A stretch of 64,000 nucleotides of DNA from Apostichopus japonicus (lineage: Eukaryota > Echinodermata > Holothuroidea > Aspidochirotida > Stichopodidae), in contig NC_092562.1 of the NCBI RefSeq assembly GCF_037975245.1, positions 21,719,054 to 21,783,053 on the forward strand. The letters run 5' to 3'. Below the pieces are notes generated by a model. It saw only the letters and a list, made by a program, of their open reading frames with translations, was not told the origin of the DNA and did not search any database. A program made the translations under genes and the position numbers. Every line of letters begins with the position of its first letter. The stretch's first letter is position 1. This document shows, in pieces, positions 1 to 13,012 of the stretch.

Positions 1-1069
1 GGCAGTGTAAAGTTGGTGGTAGTGTTATATTGCAGTAAAGACTTACATTGCTGGCTGCAAGAAACTTCACAAGTTTGCTCGGCTACTTAGTTGTGCATTC
101 CCATGTACTTCAGCTAATTGTAACACAGTTGAACGAGTTGAACTCTGTTAAACTGTTTAATTTTGCCTGTTGCCCTTGGTAACCAAAACTTCAGTGTATA
201 TTCTGCATGTTCCCCATTAATTTGCAAGGCTCTAAAAGTGGAAGAAAATAACAAAAGTTTTGATGTTGAGTATCATGTGGTACCACAAAGATTTCAGGAC
301 AATTTATATAATACGTAAAGGTACAAAGTTATAAAGTTTTCTATTGCTGTTTGCCTTAGAAAGGCTGTATCACTTCAAAAATGGTAAAAAAGAAAAGGAA
401 AAATAAAATTAAAAAGAGATAGAGAGAATAATGGAATGGTCACTCTTCTATGCTCGATCTTTAACAAATAATTTATTTACCTACAGTCAGTATCCTCAAA
501 ACATTTTTTATTTAGAATGCTCTTGAAAGTGTGATATAATTTGAGGAGTCACTTACCAAAATGAAGTTTTTTTTCTTCAAAATATTTTGGCATGCTAACA
601 TTTACCACAAATGCTAAATGAACTTTAAACTGTGGTAGAATTGATTATCAGTCTTCTATTTTCCATTTTCATGGACATTTTCAGGATGTCGATCCTTGGA
701 AATACATGTTTCTAAGTTTATTGTCCTATGTAAGATGCTTTGAATGATCAGAATTGTAACCGTTCAGTTCATTATACGGTTGAGTTGAGTCATCAGCGAT
801 TTTCCTGACTAGCATCACTCACAGGAAATAGTATAGCATTCAAATTTTAGCAATTTTTGAAGGCAGTTACACTTTCTCTATATAAAATCCTATGTTCAAG
901 TATAAAAAACTGTGCATGTACAATTTTACATATATATGTATGGCATTTTGACTGCTTTTGTGTAGCAATTTGCGATGGGATACCGGATAAATTATGCCTT
1001 GAGTCATGGACTAGCATATTACCGCCACATTTTGTAGGCCTATCATATCTATGGGAGGAAATCCTTCCA
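1..1069. other. No gene recognised
   Basis: AT-rich DNA with only short open frames, none resembling a known protein. The frame at 857-1138 runs into the MITE and its poly-G tract and is not credible. Confidence 0.6.
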
Positions 1070-1077
1070 GTCACTGA

Positions 1078-1389
1078 CAGGCGCGTAGCCAAGGGGGGGG
1101 GGGGGGGAGGGCGAAAGGGGCATATTGAGCATATTTAAAAAAAATTTTTTAATGTTTTTATGATATCGCTAGTAATTTCAAAAGAGAAAATGCTAAGATG
1201 CAACTTACAAGGCCTGAGAAGTGCCATTTCCAGCGATCCGGGAGGCATTTTCAGCCAAAATTTTCTTGTACGCTTCGCGCCAAACATGGTGGCGCTATGC
1301 TTAGATAGTTTGCAATGCCGTATCTACGGCTCTGATGGTTTGCCTACATTTTCGCCCCCTCACTTGGCAAACTCCTGGCTACGTGCCTG
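1078..1389. mobile_element. hAT-like MITE with perfect 8-bp target duplication
   Basis: Inverted ends CAGGCGCGTAGCC (1078-1090) and GGCTACGTGCCTG (1377-1389), 12 of 13 match. Exact 8-bp target duplication GTCACTGA at 1070-1077 and 1390-1397, the length used by hAT transposases. 312 bases, a run of 15 G just inside the left end, no transposase. Confidence 0.92.
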
Positions 1390-2984
1390 GTCACTGAATA
1401 CTTTATACAGTTAGTGACTCAAGTCCTATTACTCACTACCATACTGCTTTGTATTGAATTGTTTCAATCATGCTTACACAAGTTTCCATGGCTTTGTAAG
1501 CTATTCATGTGATAACCCAGGCAGTTAATATCATTGGGTTAGGTTATAAGGTTTTCGAGAATGAAAATGCAGACTACCCGAGCAAAATGTGGGATGCCGT
1601 GGGAGGTCTGTTACAATCACATATATATGAATGATTGAGTACAAAATCAAGAAGTGATTAGTTTTACAAAATTCCATCTGTGTCTATTGTTTCTAAAAAC
1701 CATGGTGATATTGCCATTTCTAAGCTCCTATGATGTTTGACTTCTTTGAACCAAAATAATCTATAACAATGACAGGAACTTGTGAGTTATGTATACAAGG
1801 ACAGACATTTGATCCCAAATTTATGCCAAAGAAGTCTGATATAGCATATGTAGTATATATATTGTGCCCATAAATAAATTCATGCCAGGGAGCTGCCATT
1901 CAGGCCCCACCCCCTCCTACCCCTCCCCCCACGATATAGATTTAAATGACTGAACGAATACGGTCAATTAGAAAAACTTGAGTTATGTTCCATTGTTTGT
2001 GCAATGTAATGCTCTAATGAATATAAACCCCTGCAGTGATGTGATAGTGATGTGATAGTAATGAGAAGCATGTGTATATATTCACACTGTTTTCTGAAAA
2101 AGTTTGCCCCCTCTATTATTGGCAAGATGCAATATGACGGCATGGTAACTGGTGAATGGTTTTGTCTACAAACAGCTTGAAAACTACAAGATTTTCATGG
2201 GTTTTCTTAGAAATTAATGATTAAAAATAATACAATAAAACTTAAAACAATTATATATATTGCAAAATTGTTGTAAGTGGGGGCAAGGGGAGGCTCCCTG
2301 CCTCGATGCTCTTTTCAGTTGACTACCATAAAGTATACAAGATTTCTATATAAATTGGTTTCCAAGAAGGTAATCTAAGCATGCCCTACAGTGTGCCTAT
2401 TGCAACAAATTTGTACTGCAAACAAAGGCTAGGCAAGTTACACAGTTATAGTGTCAACTCTTGTTATGCTCTTGAAGAATAAAATGTTGAGCACTCTATG
2501 TAATGCAACTGCACTTCAAAAATTATGGCTTTTCATTTCCTGAATGGCAGTGGATTTAATAGATTGTCGGTAGAAGTAAGAAAAGGAAGACGTTATTACC
2601 TTAAAAACATGGTTAGTCAGTTAACAAACATAATTCAAAGAATCATATAAAGCCCTGAAACATAAGCCCTGCGTTACTGCTTATTATCAGCAAATATTAT
2701 TGGGTTGCTGTCAAAAGCCTGTACAGTAACTGATGTGTGCTTGAATTCAGGAAAAAATCCTGATGAGAACTTGGTTTTAGCCAGTAGATTGTTTTATTCA
2801 CTGGCTATTTTTAGTAAGTGTTTTTAAATTTGTGAAATTCCAGGCCTGTGTATACAGTACACAGGATATCATATATGACCATAGTGGTAACTCGGTAAAG
2901 TGGAGTTAAAATCAAAGTCAATTTTCCTCCTCTTGCTGCAATGATGTAGCTACAACTTTTTCTATCTTCTGTAACTTGTGAGGT

Positions 2985-3090
2985 GAAATCTCATTTGAGG
3001 TCACCAGAGGTCAAACTTTGAAAACCCTTTTACATGGTATCGTGGATACTTCTCATACTTGATGTGTAGATTCATCACAATGAGTACTAG
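2985..3090 (+). repeat. Dispersed AGGTCA-bearing repeat, copy A
   Basis: Contains AGGTCA at 2998-3003 and 3008-3013 (perfect DR4) and a decayed third site ATCTCA at 2988-2993, all in 10-bp register, then CAAACTTTGAAAACC and ACTTGATGTGTAGAT. Related to 10820-11185 and 30265-30475. Confidence 0.75.
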
Positions 3091-3182
3091 ACCCCTATTT
3101 TTTTTGGTGGAGGAGTGTATTGCCACATACAGTAGACTAACCTGTGTTTATCATGCCATAGTGTAATTGTACATCAACATAG

Positions 3183-3613
3183 CAGGCATGAGACTCTTCC
3201 GCGGAAACGCGGATTTCCGATTTTTTTTTTTTTTCATTTTCGCGTTTTTTTCTCGTAATTCGCGTTTTTTATTATTTTTTATTATTTTTTTGATTTAATT
3301 TTTTTTTTTTTTTTTTTGGCCGAACATGCTGGACTGTGTAGGGAAGGAACACCGAATTTGACCAGTGGTGGAATCAAGTAGCACAAAGCAAGCAAAAAAG
3401 CCTTTTTTTGGTTCAAAAAAGCTAATGGATAAATTATACAAGCAGAAATTCCACACTTTTTTGACGAGTTACGTGATGTGATAGATTCCATCTAGAGTCC
3501 ACCATTTTGCATCTATTCCCTCCTTACCTGACACCCCCTCCCCTTAAACCCCTCCCCTAGGACGGCGACCGATAAATTTCAGATTTTTTTTCCCCGGCTC
3601 AGTCTCATCCCTG
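3183..3613. mobile_element. Short DNA transposon (MITE)
   Basis: Inverted ends CAGGCATGAGACT and AGTCTCATCCCTG (12 of 13), flanked by ACATAG on both sides (3177-3182, 3614-3619). Inside are long poly-T tracts (3220-3320). The small - strand frame at 3282-3491 lies wholly inside and is not a gene. Confidence 0.82.
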
Positions 3614-4628
3614 ACATAGTGGTTCGGGCCATTTATATTGTAACAATTATTTCTGGTTAATAAACAGAAGTTGAGTGTGAAGTCATCGAAACCTCAATGC
3701 GTTTTGCATTCTGGTTCTATCTTCTATCACTGTTGAGAGCAACTTCAGAAATGACTTTTAATAGGAAGGAAACCATTGGTGTAATAGATTTCTGCCTGAT
3801 TTGCCCTAGATATACTTTCTGAGATCCCGGGTGTATTGCAGAGCATGTGTCTTGCAGATTTTTATTTTGACACATCATTTTATAGTGTCTATCATAATTG
3901 TATAATATCAATCACTTTGACTTTGCTGGTCTAACTGCAAGGACAGTAGAACTGTCATAAATAGCTTCTGTGGTTTCAATCACTATATAAAAGAGGACAA
4001 ACTTACTTGCGATGTCCCTGCATCAGGACTAAAAAAGAGAGAAAAAAACAAAGAAACATATAAAAAATTATATATTACTTATCGTTAGCCACCTGGGTAG
4101 AATAAAACGATCATTTCAGGTGATAGATACCTAATCCATCTCGTTTGCCTGTGAAGATCTCTATATATTCCAATAGAAAAACGAATTACTTTACCGCCTC
4201 AAGTATATATTTTTATTTCCAGTTTATGTGAAAAAGGTCTGGAGGTTGACCTTATATTGCCATACTTCTTGGAAGAGTATTTTGATAATTTTAACCTGGT
4301 CAAACTTGATAGTTTAGCAATCAGTCTTTCTCCTAAACAGCTAGGAAAAAAGAAAAGAAAAGAAAAGGGAAATAGGTCTAGAATATTTGTTTTTCCCAAA
4401 TTAAAATTTATAAACAGTAATCTACAACAGGTAAGATTCATGATTTGATAAGCAAGCAATGGTATTCTCCAGCCTCGCCGAAAAAATCAACAGAGGTTGT
4501 AATATCGGTTATCTAGTTCAACTGAAACTTGGCAAGTTGCAGCCTCTATACTGCAGAGCATAACGGTGCTGTGAGTTGATCACTTTGCCGCTCCAATAAT
4601 TTATTGAAGAAGAGATTTTGTAAGCCAT

Positions 4629-4830
4629 GATTTCAAAGTTTCAAAACAAGCTAAAATGGGTTTCTTAAGCACTTTGTTCACTTGGCCAAACTGCATGAAA
4701 GGGCTGCCAAGCATGCAAAAACTCCAGATGAACTTGCATAGAGTACAACTGTGCGCTTAGAACCGCAGTTTGGCCAAGTGAAGAAAGTGCTAAAGAAAAC
4801 CATTTTAGCTTACTTCTGATGCTGAAATCC
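4629..4830. mobile_element. Foldback element with long inverted arms
   Basis: Left arm about 4648-4694 and right arm about 4765-4811 match as inverted copies over about 47 bases with few mismatches (shared CACTTGGCCAAACTGC and AAGCTAAAATGG). Weaker similarity extends about 20 bases outward. The loop is about 70 bases. I found no clear target duplication. Confidence 0.75.
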
Positions 4831-5365
4831 GTCAACAGTCGTAGATCTGAATACACATTAGGACTGATATGACTGTGGCCTCTGTAGGTTTACCTTAAAT
4901 TTAGTAATTTACCTGAAATTGTACTGCCCATCCAAAGTTGCATGATCAAAAAAGTGCAAATGTAACACACAGTTACTGTGTACTGTGGGCGAGTATAAAC
5001 AGTACAATTATGCAAAATTCTGGAAAATGAAATGAAGAGGTCCATTAAATACATTGTAGTATTATAGATCAGGGACATTGGAAGCAGAAATCTGTTGAAC
5101 TTGGAACGTTTTTTTATCTATAGATCATAATGTATATTTTCATGTACATTAGTTGGTGATATGATCTTTTAGAATGGAATTTACATTAACTATTAATCAA
5201 ATATTGCCACCACAATATTTGGATAGATTGGTAGAATTGCCAGAACTCGGTGACTATGAAATGAAGAGATTCTGCTCTGTTTGATCATGTACTCATGAAC
5301 CCAATCTTCCAGTCTTATTTTGTCGTAAAAAGCTAAGTATTGAACAGTTTGTAATTTGTAATTAG

Positions 5366-5612
5366 TTGGAGTGTTAGCTCAGTGGTTAACGCCGGTGCCT
5401 TTCAATCATAAGGTCACCGGTTCACCGGTCAGTCCCAGATTAATGTATGTCGTCCAGTTACAGAGTTGTTAACAATTAACAATTCATAATCATGGACGTT
5501 AAATATGAATGTAAGAGACTGACTTAGGTCAGCTTGCGACTTTGATAAGCCAATGAGGCTTCTTCGCGAGTTCCTGCTTGCAGGAGGATCTATATACATA
5601 CATACAATTTAC
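5366..5612 (+). mobile_element. tRNA-derived SINE, copy 1
   Basis: Starts GGAGTGTTAGCTCAGTGG (A box). The B box is disturbed by a duplication-like change around GGTTCACCGGTCAGTCCC. The body with GGACGTTAAATATGAATG and CAGCTTGCGAC is shared with the copies at 34935 and 35186. The end CAGGAGGATCTATATACATACATAC is the typical tail. Confidence 0.85.
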
Positions 5613-7489
5613 AAATTTCTTACAAGTTCTGCTTTTTTATTGGCTTCTTTGAGACACTTGATTGTCTGTGGATCGTGAGAAGTGGCAAGAAGTCAAATTT
5701 TACCAGACTTAGTTACAAAGACGATAGGAAGCAATTAAGGCAGCTAATTTCGGATCAAGAGATCTCCCTTGTAAGATAGTAGCTTCCTGATGGAAGCTGT
5801 GGTCAGATGTAAGAAAGAATAGACGGACCCGTCCCTAAGATAACAGGTAACCTCAACTCCAAAACGACAGGAAGTTAGGACAATGACCATTTAACTGTTG
5901 ACCTATCATCATACACATGTTTGTTAATTATCCAAGTAAAAATACTATTTTGAGTTTGACCAGGACGAGTTTGTCCCAGTTTCTTTTTATAACGACATAT
6001 TTGTATTCCATTTTTAGCGCAAGGTATGAAATATGTCCTAGAAGTAGGATTTTGAGGTTTTTCTTCTAGCGAGTTTAAGTTAGGGCGGAATCGATACTTC
6101 AGTTAAAGAAATGCTATTCTGTTTGATCAACAAATTTGATTAATTATCAAAAGTTCATCATCCCAGACATCATACTGGAAGTTTAAGTTAATCCCATGCC
6201 CTTAACAAATTGGGACACTTTGAAAACTTTTTTTTTAAAGCTGTTTGGACTCTTGACTTTTAAAAATATTACTTGAAATGAAATTGGTCTAGCTTGCATT
6301 TTCTATCTAATAATGTTATGAAATAATTAAGTAGATTTTTAGTATCAAATAAATTTATCAACCTCAACTCAAAGAAATGCTTTCAAAACTGAGAATGTAG
6401 AAGAAAGAAAGAAAGGAATAAATTTAGTAAAACTTGGACAAGTAACATCATAATTTCTGTTTCTTTCAAAAAGATAATATATATGAGAATGATAAAGATA
6501 AACAATAGGTGACCAGGCTTTCTGCCTGTTTGCACTGGAACCAAATTGAACACAGCTAGAACCCCTGAGTTCAACAATCAACTGTCAGTAATTATGCAAT
6601 TTGTTTTTGATTCAAGTTGTTGACTTGACATAAAGGTCAGGGACTCAGGATAGTCTCAAGGATTAATTGGTGGCCAGAGTTGATGACTGTGGATTGTGGA
6701 AAGGTCACCCCCCTCCCCCTCCTTACAGGTAGAATAATTTTTTGTGACTTCTGAAATTGATGTTCAGTGTTGGGCCTTTTTAACATCAATTGCAAAAACC
6801 GTATTCACTGCAATTGCAAAAACCGTATTCACTGCAATTGGTTTGTAGAATACACCACATTGAATTTCTAAACATTTAAAATACTTATTGAAAAAAAAAA
6901 AAAAAACGAAAATGAGTTTTGCACTCCATTCAGACATTGTGGGAATATTTTAAAGTGACTCCATAGCTGTTGCTAGGAAACCAAAAGAAAGAAGCCTTGA
7001 ACTCTCAAAGTACAATGACGTGCAGATCTAGTAACAAACTTCCCAATTTCATTGGCAATTTGTCACATATTTCAAGGAAAAACAAAACATTAAAGATTAT
7101 AATGGAAAGGTAAAGTTTTGTAGAACATTTGCCATGATGACATCCGACATCCTGTTTAGTGATCATGCCCTTCCGGCAACAATTTTTCTTAGCTGTTTTG
7201 GGAAAGATTTTCTTGACAAGTATTTCTATCATCGCAAAGATCAGTGAAGCTTCTCCTTTTCCGAATGAGAATGTCAATGTCTGGTCTATTATCAAATCCT
7301 AGCAGAGTTGTTCAATTTACATAGTATTAGAATTTGGTACAACTGGTTGCCATGGAAACTTTTTCTCCAGTGAATAATTTATTCAGTATCGCATCGCAAA
7401 ACACTACGCATAATAGTCAAGTTGGCAATAAAAGTTTAAAAGATGTGTAGCAGGGCTTTTGTTACACAGGAATCATATTAACCTTACCT
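5613..7489. other. No gene recognised
   Basis: AT-rich sequence with short frames of skewed composition. Apart from the 24-bp duplication at 6787 and an A-run near 6890 I see nothing structured. Confidence 0.55.
6787..6834. repeat. 24-bp perfect tandem duplication
   Basis: CAATTGCAAAAACCGTATTC plus ACTG, twice, followed by the start of a third copy (CAATTGG). Confidence 0.95.
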
Positions 7490-7815
7490 CTCGTTCTCCT
7501 CCCCCTCTCGTTCTCCTCCCCCTCTCGTTCTCCTCCCCCTCTCGTTCTCCTCCCCCTCTCGTTCTCCTCCCCCTCTCGTTCTCCTCCCCTCTCGTTCTCC
7601 TCCCCCTCTCGTTCTCCTCCCCCTCTCGTTCTCCTCCCCCTCTCGTTCTCCTCCCCCTCTCGTTCTCCTCCCCCTCTCGTTCTCCTCCCCCTCTCGTTCT
7701 CCTCCCCCTCTCGTTCTCCTCCCCCTCTCGTTCTCCTCCCCCTCTCGTTCTCCTCCCCCTCTCGTTCTCCTCCCCCTCTCGTTCTCCTCCCCCTCTCGTT
7801 CTCCTCCCCCTCTCA
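7490..7815. repeat. 17-bp C/T-rich minisatellite
   Basis: About 19 copies of TCTCGTTCTCCTCCCCC, one copy short by a C near 7587. Because 17 is not a multiple of 3, each strand gives a 17-residue peptide repeat; on the - strand this makes a long Arg/Glu/Gly frame (7473-8075), which I regard as noncoding. Confidence 0.97.
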
Positions 7816-9889
7816 TATATAAACACTAAATCTTTTCCTGCATTTGTTGATTTTTTTTGGTTATATACCAAAGTGAATTTTACTGAAAAGAAGATATTGC
7901 AACTTATTATATCAAAGAAATCTTCCAAGATATGATCATTTTCACACAAAAGAGAGCCAATGGTTGAGTAAAAACGGATGAATTTGGTTTGATTCTCCTC
8001 ACTTTTGTTTTTGTACTTTTCACATTGAAAATGTGCAAGTACTGTTGTAAAATAGGGAAGCTTCAGAATTTTCATCTTTTATGGACTTCAAATTTATGAA
8101 GTTTGACTGGTGAAACTAAAAGAACCAAATATTAACGGTATTTAAATGAGGAATAATATCCAAAAACATGATCAATATATTCCCCCCAAGACTACTTTAA
8201 ATATCGTCATTCATCGTATTAAAAACTGTGGCTTGAATCTACTTTTCCTGAAACACTGATACAAATAAGAAGAAACACACACACACACACACGCATACAA
8301 AACAAAAACTAATAAGATGTGAAAAGTAATGTGTCCAGGGAAAAAGAATGAGAAAGACAAATGTCAAGCCAGTTTCAGAACATTAATGTAAGTGTATGTT
8401 TCATATGTATGTTTCAATAATTCCCTCAGTTGTTTGATGGATTGAAAGGTAACGCAAACAGACAGCCATGTTGCCCTGGTTTCCATAGCAATTAGTCCAA
8501 GACAAAACTTGGCATCGGTGTAGGTTTAATCCCACAACCAACTAAAAATCAGTGACTCTGAACCCTCGCCTCAGGTAAAGTTACAAAATGTAAAGACATC
8601 CGATTACCCAGAGCTCAGGGAGACAGGAAAGGTTGGCTAAGTTCGTATGACATTCTAAAACATCAAAATGAAGGCGATTCCTTTGGTGGAATTCTAAAAA
8701 CAGAGGCAGAAAGTAGCTAGATATGTCTAGATATGTTTAACAATATATGGTCGACAAGCCATTATTCCTGACTTTTGACAGTGGTCGGTATTTTTTCTCA
8801 AAGAGAGTGAGTGACATATGGTGATGAAAGACGACAGGGGTCTTCTATGTAGAACATTCCTTCCGTTTACCTGGTCTGTAATTGCCTATTTTGATCCATA
8901 TTTGATCCTTGCAAATCTCTTTTTATGTTTGATTCTTAGTAAATGACAGGTTTAGGAAGTACAATATGTCTGTATAAAGAACTGTCAGAATTACATTTAC
9001 TATTGAACTGGGGTAACTTCTGTCTTTTGTTCAGAATTCAATCTTCTAAATGGTCTATGAGAGATCAATAAAGTAGATCTGGTCCATTTGTTCTAATTAG
9101 ATTACTGTGAAAACTAGAATGGGGTTGAGGGGTCAATGCTGATGACCTTTGAAGGATCCATATTCTGTTTGAAATATTAATTATGCTATGTGTGATCCAT
9201 GTTTGAAAGACTTCAATTTGTCATGTGCAAGAGGTCTTTTTTCATTGCTTTCACTCTTTAATCCACGACAACACGAATGACAGTCTCCATTATTGTGACC
9301 AAATGATGTTTTCAAAAAAGCTGTAGCAAAGATTGTTTTACTCTCGAAATATTAAAGTGTTATTTATCCAAGACCTACTACTTGGTCATATACAGTAGGT
9401 TAACGAGATCATGTTAAGGTCCATGGAGCCTATTTGCATATCAGAATCAAGGCTGAAGTTGTTATTAAGTGTTTTCATGGTCATTATTATCGCCTCCGTA
9501 TTTTTTACATAAACTGTTGAGACAAATTAAATTTCTAGCATTTGTACAGGTACATTGTTCCAGGAAAGGGAGACTTTGATATGATCGGAATTTAAAGACA
9601 TTTATATGTTATGTAGTCTGCTACTTATGATAGATGTTATCTGTCTGCCATACTGGCTTCTGACCTGAGTGTCATGGAAACCCACATCAGTGAATATAAT
9701 CAAGTCTTTTACCCTCTACAGTAGGCTATCCTTGCAATAGGTCAGCAAACTTGTTTATAATGTAAAAAAAAAAAAAAATGTAATATAAAAGTCACCAATG
9801 GTACTGGAAGATGAACAACTCAAAAGAAGAGCCTCCCCTGGCCTTCTCCATTTGTAGAAAAAGCCCAAGTTAATGCTTTAATTGATGCA

Positions 9890-9931
9890 AATATAGATAG
9901 ATAGACAGACAGACAGATAAACAGACAGACA
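9890..9931. repeat. GATA/GACA tetranucleotide repeat
   Basis: ATAGATAGATAGACAGACAG followed by more GACA units: a compound tetranucleotide microsatellite. Confidence 0.9.
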
Positions 9932-10819
9932 TGTCACTACATCACTGTTGCGATCAATTGTTCTTTGAATAGTTACCGTATATAGGCTATTAAATTAAAG
10001 TGCAAACCTGTTGTGCAAAGTTTCTGTATAAACAGTTGGTTAAATACCAATTCCTTCACTCACCTCCACCCTCACCCTCTTCTTCCCAAGGCCCTCTTAC
10101 CACAAATATGTAAATTTCTCCTACCCCAGTGACAAAATATGAGGACAGAAAGATAGAGTTGAAAAATTCATTGAATTTGGATGATTTTAGGAATTTTAGT
10201 GGCACAAACTTGAAATTGTCAACAGTAGTAGTGCAGGTACAGGTCGGAGGGAGGGGTGGGTTAGGGAAGGGAAAACCAGATCTTTGTCCAGTATTATCGC
10301 CTGCCGTTATTAATTGGCAGACTTATATTTTTTTATGGTTCAATGTGTTCTTCAGAAGACAGGTTTGCAATGAATTTAGATGTATCGGAAATTATGTATT
10401 AAAAGTCAAGCGAGCATCTTAATATGTGGAATTGAGGGGATGTGAAACTACTTATAAGTATGTTGGAGTCATCATCATCATAGTAATCTTCGTGAGACTG
10501 TGCCGGTCATTATCTGAGCGGGAAAAATATATACATGTATAACACGATTTGTCTCCTTAGTTACTACATGAGATTAGAAAACTTTACAATGTTTGACAGG
10601 AGTTAAAAGGCTCAATTTCATCAATTGTACTCTTAATGTTATCAACCTATGCTTATGATTTGTTTGATCTCTGGTTTTGTTATCTAGATCACAAAAGTTC
10701 ACTAAGAATTAGGTTGTTTCGGGGATTTTGAAGTTTGAAGTCTTTTATTCCTTGTCCGGAGGGGAAAGGAATCTATTTGATGGTGATTGCCTGTATTTGT
10801 GTGTGTGTGTGTATGTGAC

Positions 10820-11185
10820 ACCTGCTTGTATACATGATAAATCAAAAAGTACATGTCTTGGTTGAATTTTGTACTTGGTATGTTGTACCCCTCTTGGTTA
10901 AGACAAGAACGCGGTTGAAATCAGTGGGGGTCAAAAGGTCATTTGAGGTCCAAATTGGTCAAAGTCTGAAAACCTTGTAAAAAGGATTAAAAGTCAAAAA
11001 GTGCATCTCGGTTGAACTCCATAATTAGTATGTAGGTTCTGCTTAGTCAGTACATTCAGGACCAAATCAAATGGGTAGAGGGCAAAGGTCATTTGCAGTC
11101 AACAGAGGTAAAAGTCCGAAAACACTGTAAACAAAAAGTACAGCTTGTTTGCAGTTCATACTTTACATGTAGATACCCCTTGGTG
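10820..11185 (+). repeat. Dispersed AGGTCA-bearing repeat, copy B (tandem units)
   Basis: Two to three diverged units about 150 bases apart. Half-sites AGGTCA 10936, AGGTCC 10946, TGGTCA 10956, and AGGTCA 11086, CAGTCA 11096, AGGTAA 11106, always with 4-base spacers. Shared flanks include AAAGTCTGAAAACCTTGTAA and GGTTGAACTCCATAATTAG. Confidence 0.75.
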
Positions 11186-12132
11186 TGTTCAAGAATCCTA
11201 TTGGTTGTATTAGTTAATTATTATTGTGTGTAATTTAAGCATTTCCATGATTTCTTACATGATGAAAAGCATCATACTAGTGATGAAAAAAAGGTATATA
11301 TCATAGTCAATCTTGCCTCCAAATGAAATTTGGCCAATCGGGAACAAAATATTGGGTGTAAGATTTGTAAATTATAGGCAAACTTAATTGTTCATAATTA
11401 ACATTGCCAACTGTTTGTTGTTGTTGGAAAAGTTAATGCAGTGGATGAACTGTTGTCTCCTGAGTATCAAGATGGCTAGATATGAAAATATTTAAACTCG
11501 GGGATCAAAGGTCGGACATTATGTACAAGAAATGATTACAGAACCATTCCAACTACAGCTTTGAGAATGCTTCCTTAGTTTCAGGCCTAACTCTGAATAT
11601 TTTTCCGAGCAGTGATTTTCACACAAGCCTGTTGCCACCAAAAATGCAACTTCAACACTGGTGAACAAACGACCTGACTCCTGCACCCCCTCTCTCTGCT
11701 ACCCTGGCTGCCCCCCCTCTCCTCTAATCTCAAACCTGTGTCAAGAACCCTACTGTACAAATATGTTATGAGAATATATTACAGTACCGTACAGGCTGAA
11801 AATACTTATTATTACCAAAGTTGGTAGTTCATTATTTAAATATGTTTTCTACAATATCTGTGTGTACATATCCTATACCTCTATTGCTTGGACAATCAAA
11901 TTTTTTTTTCGGGGGGGGGGGGTTGGCAGCTGACCTTTCATTTGTTTTGTACATTTTAATTAACGTACCCACTGAGTGATGAAGCCAATGTTGGGAGGAT
12001 CCTAGCAGGGGGATAGGCATTTTCAAGAGAGTTCAGGGACTTTGTGGAATTGTCCATTCTTTGGGTTATGGACTCCCGCCAGTGCAGGGTGGCATGCTGG
12101 GAGGAGAGAAGCACACTGCTGTTAATACTCAA

Positions 12133-12162
12133 GGGAAACACACACACACACACACACACACA
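12133..12162. repeat. (CA)n microsatellite
   Basis: About 14 CA dinucleotides. A similar shorter tract is at 8276-8292 and a mixed (GT)n at 30208-30238. Confidence 0.92.
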
Positions 12163-12486
12163 TACAAAAAACATAGAAAAAAGAAAAAGAACATGCATAT
12201 TAATATTTTGACACTTTGAAATTAATTTATTCATAATTGATGGCAATGACCTATGATTTTGAGTACAAAGTTATGTTATTAAATTGCTTTACAAATAGTA
12301 AACATATACCCTTAAGAACTTAGTTTAACTATTGGTATTGAGATGAACATGTTTTGGCATCCTTTATATTGTACACTTTCATATTTGAACTAAAAGATGG
12401 AGCGGCAAGTTTAGAAGTGAAATATAATGTAAGGCTTTAGCTGTATTGGATTAAGGATAGTAAGTGATATGATATGATAAGCAGTT

Positions 12487-13012
12487 TCTCATATAGCTCC
12501 CCTTCAGAGAATTCAGAACGCTGCTGCACACCTAGTCTCACTCACTACAAACTTTGATCACATCACTCCTGTACTCCAATCATTGCATTGGCTTCCCGTC
12601 TCTCAGCGCATCCATTTTAAGGTCCTACTTCTCACCTACAAAGCGATCAACGGGCTTGCCCCTCAATATATCACTGACCTTATTACTCCTTTGCGTCGGT
12701 CAAGTACAGTTACGCTTCTCTCTTCATATCATGCGCATAATTTGCAATTAACTCTTGGTCCACGTACCCGCACTCATTATGGCGATGGCGCCTTTTCTGT
12801 CGCTGCGCCTTCTCTCTGGAACGAACACGCATTTCACGTTCGTGACTCTCCCTCCCTTTGTATTTTCAAGAGACAACTTAAAACATTTCCGTTCGATTCC
12901 TAGTTTCTTTTTTCCCTTGGTTTCCTTTGTCTCTTTCCTACTTTGTAAAGCTCTTTGAAACGCTGTATTAAGCGCTATATAAATTTCATTTATTATTATT
13001 ATTATGATAATA
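12487..13012 (+). pseudogene. 5'-truncated CR1/L2-type LINE, C-terminus of reverse transcriptase and 3' tail
   Basis: The frame reads LQRIQNAAAHLVSL, then HITPVLQSLHWLPVSQRI, LLLTYKAINGLAP, GDGAFSVAAPSLWN and FKRQLKTFPFDS, ending about 12903. This is the usual end of the reverse-transcriptase ORF of CR1/L2-like non-LTR elements. The 3'UTR holds CTTTGAAACGCTGTATTAAG and GCGCTATATAAATTTCAT and ends in an ATT repeat, the typical tail. All upstream parts (endonuclease, palm) are missing. Confidence 0.88.

Larger units (their letters stand above)
7816..12486. other. No gene recognised; simple repeats and one dispersed repeat
   Basis: Holds the small CA tract at 8276, the GATA/GACA tract at 9890, the half-site repeat at 10820-11185, a 10-base G run near 11910 and the CA tract at 12133. 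Open frames up to 97 codons look random. Confidence 0.55.

Noticed and set aside
7473-8075. 200-codon - strand frame rich in Arg, Glu and Gly
   Set aside because: It is the translation of the 17-bp minisatellite plus flanking random sequence; no splice or family support.
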